Source of the DNA: an uncultured Bacteroides sp.
Lineage (GTDB): Bacteria > Bacteroidota > Bacteroidia > Chitinophagales > Chitinophagaceae
NCBI GenBank assembly: GCA_902168085.1
Contig: CABHOP010000039.1
Location: 61,238 to 125,237, forward strand
DNA: 64,000 nucleotides
Reading direction: 5' to 3'
Shown: piece after piece, positions 62,356-64,000 of the stretch
Numbering within the stretch: position 1 is the first letter of the stretch
Layout: each line of letters begins with the position of its first letter
The notes under the pieces: generated by a model
Seen by the model: only the letters and a program-made list of their open reading frames with translations
What the model was told of the DNA's origin: nothing
The model's database searches: none
Made by a program: the position numbers and the translations under genes

Positions 62356-62628
62356 TTAGTTTTGGATAATCGGATATGTGGCCTGCTTTAAATAGACAGC
62401 AGATACATAACGGATGCAGATACCGGGTACAGTAAGCAGTAAAAAAGCATAGGCAATAAACGGCATCACATAGCCTACTAAAATTGGTCTTTGCAAATTG
62501 GCACTACTTTCTGTGAAATGATTGAGATCAAACCGAATACTATCAGCATCGCCGCTAGCTAATACAGGGCGGTTTTTATAAATGCTATTAGCAACGTGCC
62601 TGCACACGTTATACTGCAGCGTATTCAT
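62356..62628 (-). CDS. putative small membrane protein beside the RiPP gene
   Basis: A 90-residue frame with one hydrophobic helix at about residues 50-75 and a polar N-terminal part. No recognised family. It is divergent from the RiPP precursor gene, 42 bp away. Small membrane proteins near peptide precursors can be immunity or export factors, but no specific evidence supports that here, and the frame might be spurious. Confidence 0.35.
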   Translation of the reverse strand: MNTLQYNVCRHVANSIYKNRPVLASGDADSIRFDLNHFTESSANLQRPILVGYVMPFIAYAFLLLTVPGICIRYVSAVYLKQATYPIIQN

Positions 62629-62670
62629 AGCAACGAAAGCTATGATGAAAACTAATAAACAATACTACTA

Positions 62671-62943
62671 ATGAAAAAAATCCAAATTCAGGGCAAGAAG
62701 TTGCAACTAAAAAAAGAAAATGTTGCTAACCTTACCAAATGTCAAATGGGACACGTACATGGCGGTGGTGCTGATGATCCGGGTGGCGATACTGCTGTAT
62801 TTGTGCAGTGCCATGTTGATGCGCAAGGTATACAGATTTTCAGCATTGGCCACCAATGTAGCTTAGACCATAGCTGTCGCCGCGTTTCTTGCGATTTCAG
62901 TTGCTGTCCAATGATTATTGTAGACCCAGGAGAAAATGGCTAG
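62671..62943 (+). CDS. cysteine-rich RiPP precursor, class I lanthipeptide-like leader
   Basis: A 90-residue peptide. The first about 34 residues resemble Bacteroidota natural-product precursors: MKKIQIQGKKLQLKKENVAN, then LTKCQMGHVHGGG with a triple Gly that fits a leader cleavage site. The core holds six or more Cys (QCHVD, HQCS, HSCRR, SCDF, SCCP) together with Ser/Thr, suitable for thioether bridges. No LanB, LanC, protease or exporter lies in the window on the left side. A modification gene set may lie after 64000. The class is an inference. Confidence 0.65.
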   Translation: MKKIQIQGKKLQLKKENVANLTKCQMGHVHGGGADDPGGDTAVFVQCHVDAQGIQIFSIGHQCSLDHSCRRVSCDFSCCPMIIVDPGENG

Positions 62944-63080
62944 ATAAATACCAGCTTCAATAGTTTATATTAACATTTATATTGAAGCTAACTGGTTATT
63001 TGAGGTTGTCTAAATCCAGACACCTCAAATAACCTTAATAATACGAATAAAGACATTCAGAATATTCAAAAAGAGCTGCA

Positions 63081-64000
63081 TTGAAAATCAGACGTTATCT
63101 AATTAAGGTAGTTATACTTGTACTCGTTAGCTTAAATGCTACCTATGGGCAGCAGAAGGTATGGAACGTGATTAATTACGGGACGCCTCCCCCAAAACTA
63201 ATTATACTATCCGAATATCACGGCGTAGATAATACGCCTGTTCTAAAACGGTCACTCATAGAGCATTTATATGACCATTCAAGCATTAAAGATGTTGTAT
63301 TAGAAATAGGCAAGTCTGCAGCATACTTATATAATAAGTACATAAAAAGTGGAGATACCGCAATCCTAAGAATGCTTAATCCATCAACTGCTTTAAATAC
63401 CAAAAATTCTTTGCTTATCGAACTGAGAAAGATGCATAGCACAGGAAAAGCAATAACAGTTTATGGAATAGATTTTGAACGCCTAGAAGCTTTAGAGGCA
63501 ATCAAATATCTATTCAATAAAAATGGCACAACTAATAATAGGCTATATCAATTCATCTCAATTTCGAAAGATACAATTGCACAATTAAGAACGAATGACA
63601 AATTATACAAAGAGCGGAACAAACTTTTGGATGAATGTTACCATATATACAAAGACAGTGCCGCATACTATAATACAATAACAGATGGTGCATTTTCTAC
63701 AAAAGAGATTTTTAATAATCCAGCTTCAGAGCTAAACTTTGGAAGGCGGGACGCTGATATGTACCGAAATATTTCACCGGTTCTCGATAATACGAAAGGT
63801 GGCTTACTACTGATAGTAGGCAGCAATCACATAAACAACAAGGGCAAATTATATAGTCGTCTTGCTAAGCATTTAAACAATAAAAATGACATCTCATTAA
63901 TCTCGATGTTATGCAAAAATTGCGAAGCCAACGGCTTATACTTTGCGAAGCAAAAAGTTGCTTTTATGGGCAATAAGGTCTTACTGGCTGACACAACAAT
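63081..64000 (+). CDS. secreted EreA/ChaN-like family protein, cut by the window end
   Basis: An open frame of at least 306 codons from a TTG at 63081 that runs off the window. A signal peptide-like start (LKIRRYLIKVVILVLVSLNA) ends near Gln 25. Motifs: LIILSEYHGVDNTP near residue 41, DVVLEIGKSAAYLYNKYI near 71, VYGIDFERLEA near 121 and GLLLIVGSNHIN near 238. The Glu/His pattern resembles the erythromycin-esterase/TIKI/ChaN superfamily. AT-rich. It follows the RiPP precursor by 137 bp on the same strand, so a functional link is possible but unproven. Confidence 0.6.
   Translation, partial: MKIRRYLIKVVILVLVSLNATYGQQKVWNVINYGTPPPKLIILSEYHGVDNTPVLKRSLIEHLYDHSSIKDVVLEIGKSAAYLYNKYIKSGDTAILRMLNPSTALNTKNSLLIELRKMHSTGKAITVYGIDFERLEALEAIKYLFNKNGTTNNRLYQFISISKDTIAQLRTNDKLYKERNKLLDECYHIYKDSAAYYNTITDGAFSTKEIFNNPASELNFGRRDADMYRNISPVLDNTKGGLLLIVGSNHINNKGKLYSRLAKHLNNKNDISLISMLCKNCEANGLYFAKQKVAFMGNKVLLADTT

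Overview
The window is a 64 kb piece of a Bacteroidota chromosome, most likely from the order Chitinophagales. Direct signs are genes preceded by the Bacteroidota -7 element TAnnTTTG, a secreted hydrolase with a type IX secretion sorting tail, an LpxC-FabZ fusion, a bacillithiol-type BshA, an Oar-type TonB receptor, and families common in this phylum (YARHG, DUF2027/Smr, DUF3667, DUF983). The species cannot be named from the sequence alone.

Layout. 1-2.4 kb: an AT-rich accessory stretch with a fused DoxD-DoxA quinone reductase and a DsrE-like periplasmic protein, ending in a fragment that looks like the 3' end of a tRNA followed by a 16 bp perfect hairpin. 2.5-7.1 kb: a two-gene unit (Oar-type TonB receptor plus secreted nucleotide pyrophosphatase/phosphodiesterase) behind five repeats spaced exactly 11 bp, like a Pho box. 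7.2-14.4 kb: housekeeping genes (methionine aminopeptidase, tRNA-Met, FAH hydrolase, bestrophin, SMR pump, uracil-DNA glycosylase, acyltransferase, ferredoxin, IscX). 14.4-21.3 kb: a long minus-strand block holding a four-gene overlapping set (hotdog dehydratase, lipoprotein, LolA, polysaccharide deacetylase) that resembles part of an aryl-polyene/flexirubin locus, then a KdsB homologue lacking metal-binding residues, shikimate kinase, CinA, YbgC and an SDR. 21.4-36 kb: mixed envelope, secreted and metabolic genes, including a tandem OmpA-domain protein, MtgA, a 45-residue membrane protein and a T9SS-sorted SGNH hydrolase.

36-46.3 kb is the envelope-building core: a transglutaminase-like membrane protein, PBP1A, an HD phosphohydrolase, LpxD, LpxC-FabZ, LpxA and an ABC ATPase. 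These genes make peptidoglycan and lipid A and are tightly packed on the plus strand.

46.3-57.7 kb is patchier. A family of short intergenic repeats (core TGTTACAGTGATACAG) occurs four times between 48.1 and 51.9 kb, next to a tRNA-like relic, a 121 bp element with 13 bp perfect inverted ends, a PAS-LuxR regulator with a 14 bp palindrome beside it, and AT-rich orphan genes, one with a HEPN-type RX4H motif. An M64-like metallopeptidase, an AhpD-like protein and BshA follow. 57.7-60.7 kb carries a c-type cytochrome lipoprotein, an M28 peptidase and a Dpp/Opp permease. 60.7-64 kb is AT-rich and accessory: an orphan NarL-type response regulator, a ZIP transporter, a cysteine-rich RiPP precursor with a leader ending in a triple glycine, and a secreted EreA/ChaN-like protein cut by the window edge. 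The last pair is the best candidate for an undescribed system; its modification enzymes, if any, would lie beyond base 64000.
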